This document shows, in pieces, positions 17,301-26,152 of a stretch of 39,529 bases of DNA (the first letter of the stretch is position 1; every line of letters starts with the position of its first letter). A model generated the notes under the pieces. The model was given only the letters and a program-made list of their open reading frames with translations, did no database searches and had not been told where the DNA came from. Made by a program: the position numbers and the translations under genes. The stretch lies in NCBI GenBank assembly GCA_022653735.1, contig JALCSU010000019.1, forward strand, positions 1-39,529, read 5' to 3'. The DNA comes from Bacteroidales bacterium. GTDB lineage: Bacteria; Bacteroidota; Bacteroidia; Bacteroidales; UBA932.

Positions 17301-17993
17301 CTACTCCCAGTTACCTGCATTATTGTTAGGCGCAGTGGTGCTGCCCACCTGCAAGCCCTCATACCTGCCCTGATCACGACGATCAGCGTCAAGATTGATT
17401 CTCAGCTGGTTATCCATGCCCTTCAAAAGAGCCTTGTAAGGGAGCTTGGCCTCGAACAAAGGAACGTCCACGCCAGACACTTTCTTAACGACAGCATCCA
17501 TCTCGATTTTTTGATCTTCGCAGAATGGGACTTGATCAATAGTATTGATGTTGAAATCGCTTCTGCTATGGAACAAGGTGTCTTTCACCGCCAGCTTGTT
17601 CTCAACAGAGAAAACCAGATTCTTATCGCCTTGCTTGTAAAGGTCATAAAGACCCTCTGGAGTAATGTTCTTATGCTGTTTCTTGACAGCTTCGGTGTGT
17701 GCGACGGCGGCAGAATCATCATTTGAGCCGATCTGCATGAGCACGGTCATCTGGCCGTTGTTGTAGAATTGCTTTAGAGTATCGAAAGAAGCCGTGAACT
17801 TGCCGTTGACGCTCTTGTAAGCAACCTGAAGATCACGGATGTCTTTCAGTCTCTGAATCGCAACTTTTTCTCTTTGCGCCTTCTCCCTATCGAAGCGGAC
17901 AGGCTCCATGACGCTGGAATAAATAGTCCATATCAAGCCTACGGCGCATAGCGCAAGAACGATGCAAAGAATCGTGTTCAGTACCTTGTTCAT
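17301..17993 (-). CDS. Conserved hypothetical membrane-anchored protein
   Basis: A 230-residue protein with one N-terminal hydrophobic segment (about residues 6-28) and the rest probably periplasmic. A charged helix (DREKAQREKVAIQRLKDIRD) follows, reminiscent of pseudopilin-like stalks, then an unrecognised domain containing GMDNQLRINLDADRR. It ends in the low-complexity tail TTAPNNNAGNWE. It is the first gene of the block leading through DUF3822 to rsmD. I do not recognise its function. Confidence 0.7.
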   Translation of the reverse strand: MNKVLNTILCIVLALCAVGLIWTIYSSVMEPVRFDREKAQREKVAIQRLKDIRDLQVAYKSVNGKFTASFDTLKQFYNNGQMTVLMQIGSNDDSAAVAHTEAVKKQHKNITPEGLYDLYKQGDKNLVFSVENKLAVKDTLFHSRSDFNINTIDQVPFCEDQKIEMDAVVKKVSGVDVPLFEAKLPYKALLKGMDNQLRINLDADRRDQGRYEGLQVGSTTAPNNNAGNWE

Positions 17994-18069
17994 TATCCTA
18001 AAATTTTATGATTTGCAATTAAAAGCATATTGACATACCTGCCAATGCAGGACAAAGTTATGAAATTGA

Positions 18070-18100
18070 TTTATGAAATGCAATATAATTTGTAAATTTG
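18070..18100 (+). promoter_or_regulatory. Promoter of nrnA, with almost no leader
   Basis: TAAATTTG at 18093-18100 matches TAnnTTTG, and TTTA at 18070-18073 lies 19 nt upstream as a near -33 box. The box ends only 7 nt before the ATG at 18108, the same gap as at cmk, so the transcript is probably leaderless or nearly so. Confidence 0.65.
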
Positions 18101-18107
18101 CTCATCA

Positions 18108-19136
18108 ATGAAAAGAGCAGAAGAATTAGAGAAAATCATCAGTGCTTCATCAGTGGTCACGGTGACTGTGCACACCCATCCGGACGGCGATGCCATAGGG
18201 AGCGGGTGCGCCATGTTACGTTATCTGCGACTCATCAAAGGCAAGAAAGCGGCGCTGATAGTTCCCACAGCCATACCGACATCTCTTTCTTTCATCGCAG
18301 AGGATGGAGAAGCTATTTTTTCTTTCTCGGATGCCCCGCAGGAATGCCAGGAATGGATAGCCGCAAGCGACCTCGTAATCTGCCAAGATTGCAATTCATT
18401 CAGCAGAGTAACTGGAGTCGAGCCATATCTGAGAGCTTCGAACGCTAAAAAGATTCTGATAGATCATCATCTGAATCCTGACACAGAGTCTTTCGATCTT
18501 GTCATCTCCAAAATCGACATTTCCTCAACGTGCGAACTGCTCTATTGGACCCTCAAAGAGATGAGCGATGTGGAAGGAGACTTAAAAAAGCTACCGCAGA
18601 GCTGCCTGGATGCACTGATGACGGGAATGACTACCGACACTAACAATTTCGCGAACTCAGTCTCCCCAAGCACATTGACGATGGCATCTGAGCTTCTTGC
18701 CGCAGGAGTGGACAGGGACAAGATCCTTAACTGCATCTATAACAATTACAGAGAAAACAGGCTGCGCCTGATGGGGTTCATGCTCCATGACAAAATGACC
18801 ATAATGGCCAATGGGGTTTCCTACATGATACTGGATAAAATCACTCAGGAGCGGTATGGCTTCGAGTATGGGGAATCTGAAGGATTCGTGAATATGCCGC
18901 TGGCGCTCGCCAAAGTCAACGTAAGCATGTTCTTGACAGAGGAAGACACGAAATTCAGGGTCTCCATACGCTCTAAACGGGGATTTTCCGCCAATTCCTT
19001 CGCAATGAAATATTTCAACGGCGGAGGGCATGAACAGGCTGCCGGAGGGAGCCTTTATTTCGGGAAAGACATTTCTTCCCCCGAAGAGGCAGAGTCCTAT
19101 ATCATTAGCTCCTCAAAAGAATATTTTGCCGAATGA
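18108..19136 (+). CDS. nrnA: DHH-family oligoribonuclease / pAp phosphatase (NrnA-like)
   Basis: Degrades very short RNA and dephosphorylates pAp, using metal ions, in the cytoplasm. The 342 residues show the DHH-family motifs in order: HTHPDGDAIGSG near residue 23, a D in VICQDCNS, LIDHHLNPD near 120, and the DHHA1 motif GGGHEQAAGG near 305. It is the first gene of a three-gene unit; the next gene overlaps its stop by 4 nt (ATGA). Pairing with FKBP lipoproteins is probably cotranscription rather than shared function. Confidence 0.93.
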   Translation: MKRAEELEKIISASSVVTVTVHTHPDGDAIGSGCAMLRYLRLIKGKKAALIVPTAIPTSLSFIAEDGEAIFSFSDAPQECQEWIAASDLVICQDCNSFSRVTGVEPYLRASNAKKILIDHHLNPDTESFDLVISKIDISSTCELLYWTLKEMSDVEGDLKKLPQSCLDALMTGMTTDTNNFANSVSPSTLTMASELLAAGVDRDKILNCIYNNYRENRLRLMGFMLHDKMTIMANGVSYMILDKITQERYGFEYGESEGFVNMPLALAKVNVSMFLTEEDTKFRVSIRSKRGFSANSFAMKYFNGGGHEQAAGGSLYFGKDISSPEEAESYIISSSKEYFAE

Positions 19137-19675
19137 AACATATTCATAAAATAATATTCTGCATTGCCACTATCTTCCTTTTTGCATCTTGCGGGAAAGA
19201 GGATACTGCCAAGAATCAGCAGGAATCATATATTTCTACGATAGCTTCTTCCTATCAGCAAAAAGACTCTACAGTGATGGTTCGCCATTCCAAAGGATCG
19301 ACTATCGTGACAATCACGCAGGGCACCGGAGAAGAGCTTTCCTCCGGCGGCACTGTATCTTTCTTCTATGCCGGATATTACCTTACTTCGGGCTCCATCA
19401 GCAACAGCAATCTGTTTGCCACTAACAGCAGGGAAATTGCCGAGACTGCAGGGTGGAATTTATCTGACACGACAGTCTTCAGGGCCGACACTTTGAATAT
19501 CTCCAATACCGAGCTGGTAAAAGGGCTGAAAAACGGAATCATCGGCGTTAAGAGCGGCGAGGAATGTCTGATAATGTTCAACCAAGACTACGGCTTCGGC
19601 AAAAAATTAATAGGAAATATTCCAGAAAATTCCGCTCTGGCTTACCATTTGTGGATTGAGAGCGTTGCCAATTAA
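19133..19675 (+). CDS. FKBP-type peptidyl-prolyl isomerase lipoprotein
   Basis: A 180-residue lipoprotein. The N-terminal hydrophobic stretch ends in the lipobox FASC, with the lipidated cysteine at residue 20. One FKBP-like domain covers about 60-180: GGTVSFFYAGYYLTSG, ELVKGLKNGIIGVKSGEE, MFNQDYGFGKKLIGNIPENS. Several FKBP core residues are kept (the YGFG/GxIPxNS part), so it may be active. It is expected to act in the periplasm, where such proteins help fold exported proteins. It overlaps nrnA by 4 nt, and the next FKBP protein starts 3 nt after its stop. Confidence 0.85.
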   Translation: MKHIHKIIFCIATIFLFASCGKEDTAKNQQESYISTIASSYQQKDSTVMVRHSKGSTIVTITQGTGEELSSGGTVSFFYAGYYLTSGSISNSNLFATNSREIAETAGWNLSDTTVFRADTLNISNTELVKGLKNGIIGVKSGEECLIMFNQDYGFGKKLIGNIPENSALAYHLWIESVAN

Positions 19676-19678
19676 TAA

Positions 19679-20707
19679 ATGACAGTAATGAGAAATTTCT
19701 TGAACGAATTTTACGCTTTTGCGGCCATCCCTGCGATGCTTCTTGTCAGTGGGTGTGCAGACAATAAAGATAAGACAAGCGATGAAATAAATAAGGAATA
19801 TATCGAAGCTTGGATGAAAGTCAACCACCCCGGCATAACGCCGACAGGCAAGGGAATCTATATTCTTGACGACAAAGAAGGGACCGGCGAAGCATTGGGC
19901 GATGAGGACTATTTCGCCATGATTGAATATACCGTGGCAGGCATGGACGGGACGATTTCCGCGACCACCCATCCGAAAATAGCTCAGCAGATTGGGACTT
20001 ATAACAAATCGTACTATTACGGGCCCCACACTTATTTGCTTGACGCTCAGGCAACGCCTATCGGAGTGCTGGAAATACTCAGCGGCATGAAGGTCGGCGG
20101 GGTTAGGACGGCGCTCGTCCCAAGCTGGCTTAACGTGACCGAAGGCTATTCTGGCAGCAGTAAAGCTTCTAACGCAATCTACACGATTACCCTGGCAGAT
20201 AAGACGGATAACATCATCCAGTGGGAGATAGACACGCTCGAAAGATATACTCAGAAATACATGAGCGATGTGGATTCCTCATTCACGGGGTACTATTATT
20301 TACAACTTAAAGCGCCGTCCGATACTAACACCCTCCCTAGAGACACATCATTCTACATCAATTATACTGGGAAGCTTCTGAACGGCCTCGTTTTCGACAC
20401 GACGGTTGAAGACTCCGCCAAATTCTACGGAATATATTCTTCATCTAAGACATATGGCCCTGTCAAAATTCAAATGAACGAGAACTACACTGAAATCTCG
20501 CTTGAAAGTTCCTCTTCATCATCGAGTTCCGGCAGCTCTTCAGTGGTGACTGGCTTCGCATACTGCCTCTCGCAGCTGAAGCGTTATGAGAAGGGTGTCT
20601 GTGCATTCATGTCTCAATACGGTTATCAATATAATAGCAACGGGAACTCTATTCCTAGCTATGCGCCGCTGGTTTTCGAGATAGAAATGGTGGATGAACC
20701 TGAATAG
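19679..20707 (+). CDS. Lipoprotein with two FKBP-like domains
   Basis: A 342-residue lipoprotein. The lipobox is VSGC, with the cysteine at residue 26 from the ATG at 19679; an in-frame ATG at 19688 would also give a signal peptide. The first FKBP-like domain (about residues 55-180) contains GVLEILSGMKVGGVRTALVPSW. The second (about 200-340) contains FYINYTGKLLNGLVFDTTV and a run of nine Ser and Gly residues at about 280 that breaks the domain. The second domain ends YAPLVFEIEMVDEPE, a normal FKBP end. The serine-rich insert may loop out of the domain. It follows the single-domain FKBP gene by 3 nt, so the pair may be a duplication. Confidence 0.8.
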   Translation: MTVMRNFLNEFYAFAAIPAMLLVSGCADNKDKTSDEINKEYIEAWMKVNHPGITPTGKGIYILDDKEGTGEALGDEDYFAMIEYTVAGMDGTISATTHPKIAQQIGTYNKSYYYGPHTYLLDAQATPIGVLEILSGMKVGGVRTALVPSWLNVTEGYSGSSKASNAIYTITLADKTDNIIQWEIDTLERYTQKYMSDVDSSFTGYYYLQLKAPSDTNTLPRDTSFYINYTGKLLNGLVFDTTVEDSAKFYGIYSSSKTYGPVKIQMNENYTEISLESSSSSSSSGSSSVVTGFAYCLSQLKRYEKGVCAFMSQYGYQYNSNGNSIPSYAPLVFEIEMVDEPE

Positions 20708-20738
20708 CAGCAGGTTTTCCGTTTAAAGATCTTTTCCT

Positions 20739-20746
20739 TAAATTTG
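20739..20746 (+). promoter_or_regulatory. Bacteroidota -7 box of the cytidylate-kinase-like gene
   Basis: TAAATTTG matches TAnnTTTG. TTTC lies 19 nt upstream (20716-20719) as a weak -33 box. The predicted leader to the ATG at 20790 is about 40 nt. Confidence 0.6.
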
Positions 20747-20789
20747 TCTTGCCGTGCCGCCAACGCACGGACTAGTAAATGGTAATTAT

Positions 20790-21392
20790 ATGGGTGTCAT
20801 AATAAATGTTGGACGACAGTTCGGCAGTGGCGGGCTGGGCGTCGCGAACGAGATAGGTAAGAAGCTTAACGTCAAAGTATACGATAAGGAACTGATCTCA
20901 AAAGCCGCAGAAGAAAGTGGCCTCAGCAAAGAATTGTTCATGAAAACCGACGAAAAGCGCAACCTCTTCAACCTTTCCTCCTATTTTGTGACCGGACGAT
21001 TCGGAGCTATTCATAACTACATAGGGGATAATGACTTATTTAAGATTCAGAGTGACGTGATACGCAAAATCGCCGAGGAAGGATCAGCAATTTTCGTAGG
21101 CAGATGCTCGAACTACATATTAAGAGACATGAAATGCCTTGATGTCTTTGTGACGGCACCCATGGAAGATAGGATAAAAAGAGTTGCAGAACGCTCAAAT
21201 TTATCTCCTGAAGATGCTAAAAGCCTCATAGAAAAGAACGACAGAACAAGAGAGACTTATTACAATTTCTTCACGTTCGGGAACTGGGGCAGTTCTACCG
21301 ACTATGATTTGTGCATCGACTCATCGGCGCTAGGAATAGAGGGAACGGCTGAATTCATAATTGAATTCGGTAAAAAGGCTGGCCTGATTTAG
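20790..21392 (+). CDS. Cytidylate kinase-like family protein
   Basis: A 200-residue P-loop protein of the cytidylate-kinase-like (AAA_26) family, distinct from the housekeeping Cmk at 10203-10889. The nucleotide site reads INVGRQFGSGGLGVA at about residues 5-19, a variant P-loop. KVYDKELISKAAEESGLS and AIFVGRCSNYILRDMK are typical of the family. The start at 20790 gives MGVIINVGRQ; a longer form from 20754 would lie close behind the promoter and lacks conserved residues. The serine hydrolase gene starts 4 nt after its stop. The substrate of this family is not settled. Confidence 0.85.
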   Translation: MGVIINVGRQFGSGGLGVANEIGKKLNVKVYDKELISKAAEESGLSKELFMKTDEKRNLFNLSSYFVTGRFGAIHNYIGDNDLFKIQSDVIRKIAEEGSAIFVGRCSNYILRDMKCLDVFVTAPMEDRIKRVAERSNLSPEDAKSLIEKNDRTRETYYNFFTFGNWGSSTDYDLCIDSSALGIEGTAEFIIEFGKKAGLI

Positions 21393-21396
21393 GAAT

Positions 21397-22689
21397 ATGA
21401 TTGAAAAGAAAGCCAAAATAATTCTTGCGTCAGTCATTGCCTTGCTGGTCATTCTGGTCATAATCACCACAGCGGCAGCTAAAAAAAACAAAGACTTAGA
21501 AGGAGATATTCCAGAATACATTGCCGATCTGAATGCAACTATCACGAACGAAATGAGCGACTCCCTTGGATTAGAGGGCTTGGACAGAAGAGTCAATGAA
21601 TATATGACCGTCTGGGGGTTGCATGGCGTTTCACTCGCGGTGATGCGCAATGACTCACTGCTCTTTGCTAAAGGTTTCGGGGAAGCAGATCAAGACGAGC
21701 CGATGGCCCCTGGGAAAATAATGAGAGTGGCTTCGGTATCAAAACTAGTCACGGCCGCCGGAATAATGGTAATGCAAGAAAAGGGACTGCTTACGCTACA
21801 GGATAAGGTGTTCGGCCCCCAAGGCATACTGAACGACTCAGCCTTCACTGCAGCCATAAAAGACACGAACTATTATAAAATCACGGTAGAGCATCTCCTA
21901 CGACACCAGGGCGGCTTTTCAAGACGTGGCGGAGACCCAATGTTCTCTACCAGATGGCTAATGATGCAGAATCACTGGACAGAAGTACCGACGCACGAAC
22001 AGCTGATGGTAACCCAGCTAAAGCGCAGACTGAATTTCGTGCCAGGGACATCACAATTCTATTCAAACTTCGGATACCTCGCCCTCTCGATGGTAATCGA
22101 GAAACTCTCTGGCCAGACTTACGAAGACTATATTCAAGAGAATGTTCTGAGGCCTGCTGGATGCAGAAATTTCAAAATCGCGGGAAACTATTATGCAGAT
22201 AAATATCCCGACGAGGTACGTTATTATGTCTACAAAGACGATGAGCCAGCAGAAGAGTTCAATAACAGCGGGCGTAAAGTAGAACGTTGTTACGGAGGAA
22301 ATGACGTCACTGGACTATCTGGCGCAGGAGCCTGGGCAGCCTCAGCACCTGAGCTAGCGCTTTTCGTAGCCTCGATTGATGGAAAGCCTGAGGTTTCAGA
22401 TATCATAAGTGAGGATAGCGTGAAGCAGATGACCGAATATTTCGACGAGAACACTTACTCGCTCGGATGGAACGACACAAACCCACAGAAAGGCTGGACA
22501 AGGACAGGAACTCTTTCTGGCACGAGCGCATACATAAAATATTACCCTGATGGAGAGTGCTGGATATTCATAACTAACACCAGCACTTGGAAAGGGCCTG
22601 GACTCGCTCGTTACACCGATGAGTTGTTCGGAAAGCTGAGGACCTCTTATTCCTCGAAATTACCAGCCAGGAATCTGTTCTATAAATAG
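21397..22689 (+). CDS. Serine hydrolase, beta-lactamase/penicillin-binding (class C) fold
   Basis: A 430-residue protein with an N-terminal signal anchor (about residues 7-27), so probably periplasmic. The class C serine-hydrolase motifs are present: SVSK (SxxK, about residue 112) with the nucleophile Ser, YSN (about 222) in FYSNFGYLALSM, and a late RTGTLSG taking the place of KTG. Members include D-aminopeptidases, esterases and PBP-like peptidases. The true substrate is unknown, and a clinical beta-lactamase is not implied. It is probably cotranscribed with the kinase-like gene. Confidence 0.85.
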   Translation: MIEKKAKIILASVIALLVILVIITTAAAKKNKDLEGDIPEYIADLNATITNEMSDSLGLEGLDRRVNEYMTVWGLHGVSLAVMRNDSLLFAKGFGEADQDEPMAPGKIMRVASVSKLVTAAGIMVMQEKGLLTLQDKVFGPQGILNDSAFTAAIKDTNYYKITVEHLLRHQGGFSRRGGDPMFSTRWLMMQNHWTEVPTHEQLMVTQLKRRLNFVPGTSQFYSNFGYLALSMVIEKLSGQTYEDYIQENVLRPAGCRNFKIAGNYYADKYPDEVRYYVYKDDEPAEEFNNSGRKVERCYGGNDVTGLSGAGAWAASAPELALFVASIDGKPEVSDIISEDSVKQMTEYFDENTYSLGWNDTNPQKGWTRTGTLSGTSAYIKYYPDGECWIFITNTSTWKGPGLARYTDELFGKLRTSYSSKLPARNLFYK

Positions 22690-22833
22690 AGCCATCGATT
22701 TATTGCATTACAGCAGGCACAGCGCAACGAAAATATTATCATTGACAAAAAAATCTTGACAAGGTTTTTCTGTTTTAATTGAATATTTCTGTTTGCTTTG
22801 GCTAAACTTGCCCTCGAGAAAATTTACTTGGCT

Positions 22834-23520
22834 ATGAAAATCAAAGATTATTGCGAGAGTGAGAGGCCACGGGAAAAACTTCTTTCTAAAGGGGCTGGAG
22901 CGATGAGCAACGCCGAACTGCTGGCAATCCTGATAGGTTCGGGCACAAAAGACGAGAACGTGCTGGAAGTCTCGAATAAATTATTGAGAATCAGCGGTGG
23001 CAAGCTCTCGGACATTGCCAGCATGGATCCAGAGCAAATTACGAGCGTTAACGGCATCGGCAAGAATAAATATGCCGCCATAGCCGCTGCGTTCGAGCTG
23101 GGGAGAAGATGCACTTTGGAAGAACCGGGGATAGAGAAAAATTCCATCACCAGCGCTGGGATGGTGTACAGAATCATGATTCCGCACATGAAGGGGCTGG
23201 ACCACGAAGAATGCTGGATACTGCTCCTGAATAGGGCGAACTATGTCATTCACAAAGAGATGATAGGCCTGGGGGGCATCACGTCCACCACCGTGGACAC
23301 TAAAATAATAATGAAGAAGGCCCTAGACAAGAAAGCTTGCGGGATAATACTGGTGCACAATCACCCTTCTTCTAATCCAAGGCCAGGAAAAATGGATATG
23401 GAAGTCACGTCTTCGCTGAAGAAAGCTTCACAGACGTTCGACATATCCCTGATAGACCACGTTATTGTCAGCGATGACAGTTATTACAGCTTCGCCGAGG
23501 ACAGGGTAATAGAGATTTGA
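22834..23520 (+). CDS. radC: RadC family JAB-domain protein
   Basis: A 228-residue member of the RadC family. An N-terminal helix-hairpin-helix region (AIGSG-type turn in LLAILIGSGTKDENV and TSVNGIGKNKYAAI) is followed by the metal-binding JAB domain with LVHNHPSSNPRPGKMDMEV, which holds the conserved His residues and Asp. The old link to DNA repair is doubtful; the molecular role is unsettled. The ATG at 22834 gives MKIKDYCESERPREKLL, a typical start; a TTG 36 nt upstream is possible. It stands alone in a plus-strand stretch. Confidence 0.92.
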   Translation: MKIKDYCESERPREKLLSKGAGAMSNAELLAILIGSGTKDENVLEVSNKLLRISGGKLSDIASMDPEQITSVNGIGKNKYAAIAAAFELGRRCTLEEPGIEKNSITSAGMVYRIMIPHMKGLDHEECWILLLNRANYVIHKEMIGLGGITSTTVDTKIIMKKALDKKACGIILVHNHPSSNPRPGKMDMEVTSSLKKASQTFDISLIDHVIVSDDSYYSFAEDRVIEI

Positions 23521-23523
23521 AAT

Positions 23524-23554
23524 TTTGATGGTAAGGAAATAATCCCTAATTTCG
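23524..23554 (+). promoter_or_regulatory. Probable promoter of upp
   Basis: TTTG at 23524-23527 and TAATTTCG at 23547-23554 are separated by 19 nt; the second box differs from TAnnTTTG at one base. The box ends 28 nt before the ATG at 23583. It lies immediately after the radC stop. Confidence 0.6.
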
Positions 23555-23582
23555 TGTTTCGGAAATCAATTTTCGAAAAGCT

Positions 23583-24236
23583 ATGAAAGTCATCAATCTT
23601 GGGGACTCAAATTCCGTCATCGGTAACATCATCGCCCAAATGAGGGACAGAAACGTCCAGAAAGATAGCCTGAGGTTTCGCTCTAACCTAAAGAAACTTG
23701 GCAACATCTTCGCTTATGAGCTAAGCAAGACTCTGGACTACCACCCTAAAGACATAACTACGCCTCTCGCCACTGCAAGAGTGAACATATCGGACTCTAA
23801 GATCGTGGCCGCGACCATCCTAAGAGCCGGCCTGCCGCTGCACGAGGGCATATTGGAGATTTTCGACAAGGCCGAGAACGCTTTCATCGCGGCATACAGG
23901 AAATACGACAAAGGCGATGACTTCCATGTGAACATCGAATATTGCACCTGCCCTTCGCTGGCTGGAAAGGTACTTATTCTCGCTGACACGATGCTGGCCA
24001 CGGGGGCTTCCCTGGAAGTTTCATACAGAAGGCTGCTGGACGATGGCGGAGAACCGGCATACACCCATTTCGTATGCCCCATCTCTAGCATCTACGCAAT
24101 AGAATATATTCAGAAAAGATTTCCTGACAACACAACGCTTTGGACTGCGGCCGTCGATGAAGAACTTACCAGCCATTCTTACATCGTCCCGGGATTGGGG
24201 GATGCCGGAGACTTGTCTTTCGGACCAAAATTATAA
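23583..24236 (+). CDS. upp: Uracil phosphoribosyltransferase
   Basis: Makes UMP from uracil and PRPP (pyrimidine salvage). The 217 residues contain AATILRAGLPLHEGILEIF, the PRPP-binding loop LILADTMLATGASLEV at about residues 130-145, and the uracil-binding region near the C terminus with VPGLGDAGDLSFG. The last codons overlap the 3' end of rpoN on the other strand by 6 nt (24231-24236), with no terminator between them. Confidence 0.95.
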   Translation: MKVINLGDSNSVIGNIIAQMRDRNVQKDSLRFRSNLKKLGNIFAYELSKTLDYHPKDITTPLATARVNISDSKIVAATILRAGLPLHEGILEIFDKAENAFIAAYRKYDKGDDFHVNIEYCTCPSLAGKVLILADTMLATGASLEVSYRRLLDDGGEPAYTHFVCPISSIYAIEYIQKRFPDNTTLWTAAVDEELTSHSYIVPGLGDAGDLSFGPKL

Positions 24237-25658
24237 TTCTTTGCGAAGCCGGGCTTTAGGAATCGCAAGCTGATCACGGTACTTGGCAATAGTACGGCGG
24301 GCTACCTTATAACCACGCTTATTCATCTCCGCAACCAGCTGGTCATCAGTCAAAGGCTTGTGCTTGTCTTCAGCGTCAACGCATTCACGAAGGGCCTTCT
24401 TAAGCTCTCGCGTAGAGACTTCTTCGCCTTCCTGATTCTCCAGGCCTTCGGAGAAGAAGAACTTGAGAGGATATATTCCGAAATGCGTTTCGATGTATTT
24501 GCTGTTAACTACTCGCGAGATAGTGGAAATATCAAAACCAGTCTTCTCCGCTATATCTTTCAGCACCATTGGCTTCAGGTGAGATTCGTCCCCATCCAGG
24601 AAGTAATCGTGCTGATAATCTATTATAGCCTGCATTGTGCTCTGGAGGGTGTTATGGCGTTGCTTAAGCGCTTCGACGAACCATTTCGCCGAATCCAGTT
24701 TCTGTTTCACGAACGTAGCTGCCTCTTTTTGCTTCTTGTCCGAAGAACCTTGAGCCTGTTCAAGCAGCTCGGCATATTTCCTGTTCACGCGAATTTCAGG
24801 AATATTGAATCGCGGCATTGAAAGCTTCAGCTGGCCGTTCTCGACGTTCAGCACGAAGTCTGGGACTATCTGCTGAGCCTGATCGTTGTAAGAATCGTCT
24901 ATCTGGCCGCCAGGAGAAGGATTCAGCTTCATTATCTTCGACATTGCAGCCTTCATATCTCCTTCCGTCAGGCCGAGCTTTGATATTATTTTCTGGAAAT
25001 GCTTATTCGAAAACTCATCAAAATGATTCTGGATTATCTTCTCGGCATTCCTGACATCCGGGGTCTGCTTCATGGCCTTAAGCTGAAGGAGCAGGCACTC
25101 CTGAAGATTCCTCGCGCCCACGCCAGTAGGCTCGAAATCCTGGATTACTTTGAGCAATTGCAGGACTTCATCATGGTTGGTTTCTATATTTTCCTTGAAA
25201 GCCAAGTCGTCCACGATGCTGTCGATGTCTCTCCTTAAGTAGCCATCATCATCCAGACTGCCTATTATGAAAGCTGCTACGTCGCGCTGATGCTTTCCCA
25301 GATTCCTGAAGCCTAACTGGTCCATGAGACTCTGCCTGAAACTTTCCTTTACGGAGAAGGTATTGTACTGAGGACGCTCGTCCTTTCCATAATTATTCAC
25401 GTGAAGGTTATAGTAAGGGACCGGATCGCTGTCATCATTGCTTATCTCGTCAAGGGAAACGTCCCTAGCCCCCTCCTGATCATCATCCTTCTTCTCTACC
25501 GGCGTGTCATCGAGGACTGGATTTTCATCCAGTTCATCACGAATCTTCTGCTCGAGCTCCTGAATCGGGAGTTCAATCAGTTTTATCGTCTGAATCTGGA
25601 GCGGAGACAGCTTCTGAGTCTGCTTCATCTCCAGCCCTTGTTTGAGCATGTCTGCCAT
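24231..25658 (-). CDS. rpoN: RNA polymerase sigma-54 factor
   Basis: Sigma factor for promoters with -24/-12 boxes that need NtrC-type activators. The 475 residues begin with the Gln-rich activator-interaction region (QTQKLSPLQIQTIKLIELPI), then an acidic linker, a core-binding domain, and the C-terminal DNA-binding domain ending in the RpoN box ARRTIAKYR at about residues 457-465. It is the last gene of a minus-strand three-gene unit and overlaps the stop of the SPOR-domain gene by one base. The activator at 8981-10138 is its likely partner class. No convincing -24/-12 site was found by eye in this window. Confidence 0.96.
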   Translation of the reverse strand: MADMLKQGLEMKQTQKLSPLQIQTIKLIELPIQELEQKIRDELDENPVLDDTPVEKKDDDQEGARDVSLDEISNDDSDPVPYYNLHVNNYGKDERPQYNTFSVKESFRQSLMDQLGFRNLGKHQRDVAAFIIGSLDDDGYLRRDIDSIVDDLAFKENIETNHDEVLQLLKVIQDFEPTGVGARNLQECLLLQLKAMKQTPDVRNAEKIIQNHFDEFSNKHFQKIISKLGLTEGDMKAAMSKIMKLNPSPGGQIDDSYNDQAQQIVPDFVLNVENGQLKLSMPRFNIPEIRVNRKYAELLEQAQGSSDKKQKEAATFVKQKLDSAKWFVEALKQRHNTLQSTMQAIIDYQHDYFLDGDESHLKPMVLKDIAEKTGFDISTISRVVNSKYIETHFGIYPLKFFFSEGLENQEGEEVSTRELKKALRECVDAEDKHKPLTDDQLVAEMNKRGYKVARRTIAKYRDQLAIPKARLRKEL

Positions 25659-26152
25659 TACTTCCTCTTTAATTCCATGTCAGTCTCGTGTTTTTTGGCG
25701 CGATTGAACAGCGGGAACTGCGCGCTTTCTTTAATCACAAGACACCCAGGATATTTTTCTTTCAATTCTTCAGCAAGCTCCAAGGCCTCAGATTTTGTTC
25801 TGAAATCCCCTGCGGTCACTCTAAAGAACGGGCTTTGATAAGACCTGTAAACCGTAACATCTGGAAACGTATTCTTAAAATTGGTTACGATAGCCTCGGA
25901 CTCGCCTCTTGCAGTCTGTTTATTGTCATTGAATATCCTGACCCTGTAAACCACCACATTCCTTGAAGCGTTTGAAGCAACCTGGGAATTGAACGAATTC
26001 AGGATGGACTGCGACTGATGCACTCTCACGTCTGAAGGCAAGGCATTGAAGATTGTCTTCCCGATTAGCGAGGAATCAACCACTTGCTCTTGCGCCCGCA
26101 TATTGAATATAGCGCAAAGCGCAATAAAGAATATTCCTAAAGCCTTTTTCAT
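25658..26152 (-). CDS. SPOR-domain exported protein
   Basis: A 164-residue protein with a signal peptide (about residues 1-20, ending near MRAQE). The second half resembles a SPOR domain, a peptidoglycan-binding fold: VYRVRIFNDNKQTARGESEA, YQSPFFRVTAGDFRTKSEAL, ELKEKYPGCLVIKES. SPOR domains bind denuded glycan strands at division sites. It overlaps the lipoprotein gene upstream by 4 nt and rpoN downstream by one base. Close linkage to rpoN suggests cotranscription but gives no direct functional clue. Confidence 0.75.
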   Translation of the reverse strand: MKKALGIFFIALCAIFNMRAQEQVVDSSLIGKTIFNALPSDVRVHQSQSILNSFNSQVASNASRNVVVYRVRIFNDNKQTARGESEAIVTNFKNTFPDVTVYRSYQSPFFRVTAGDFRTKSEALELAEELKEKYPGCLVIKESAQFPLFNRAKKHETDMELKRK

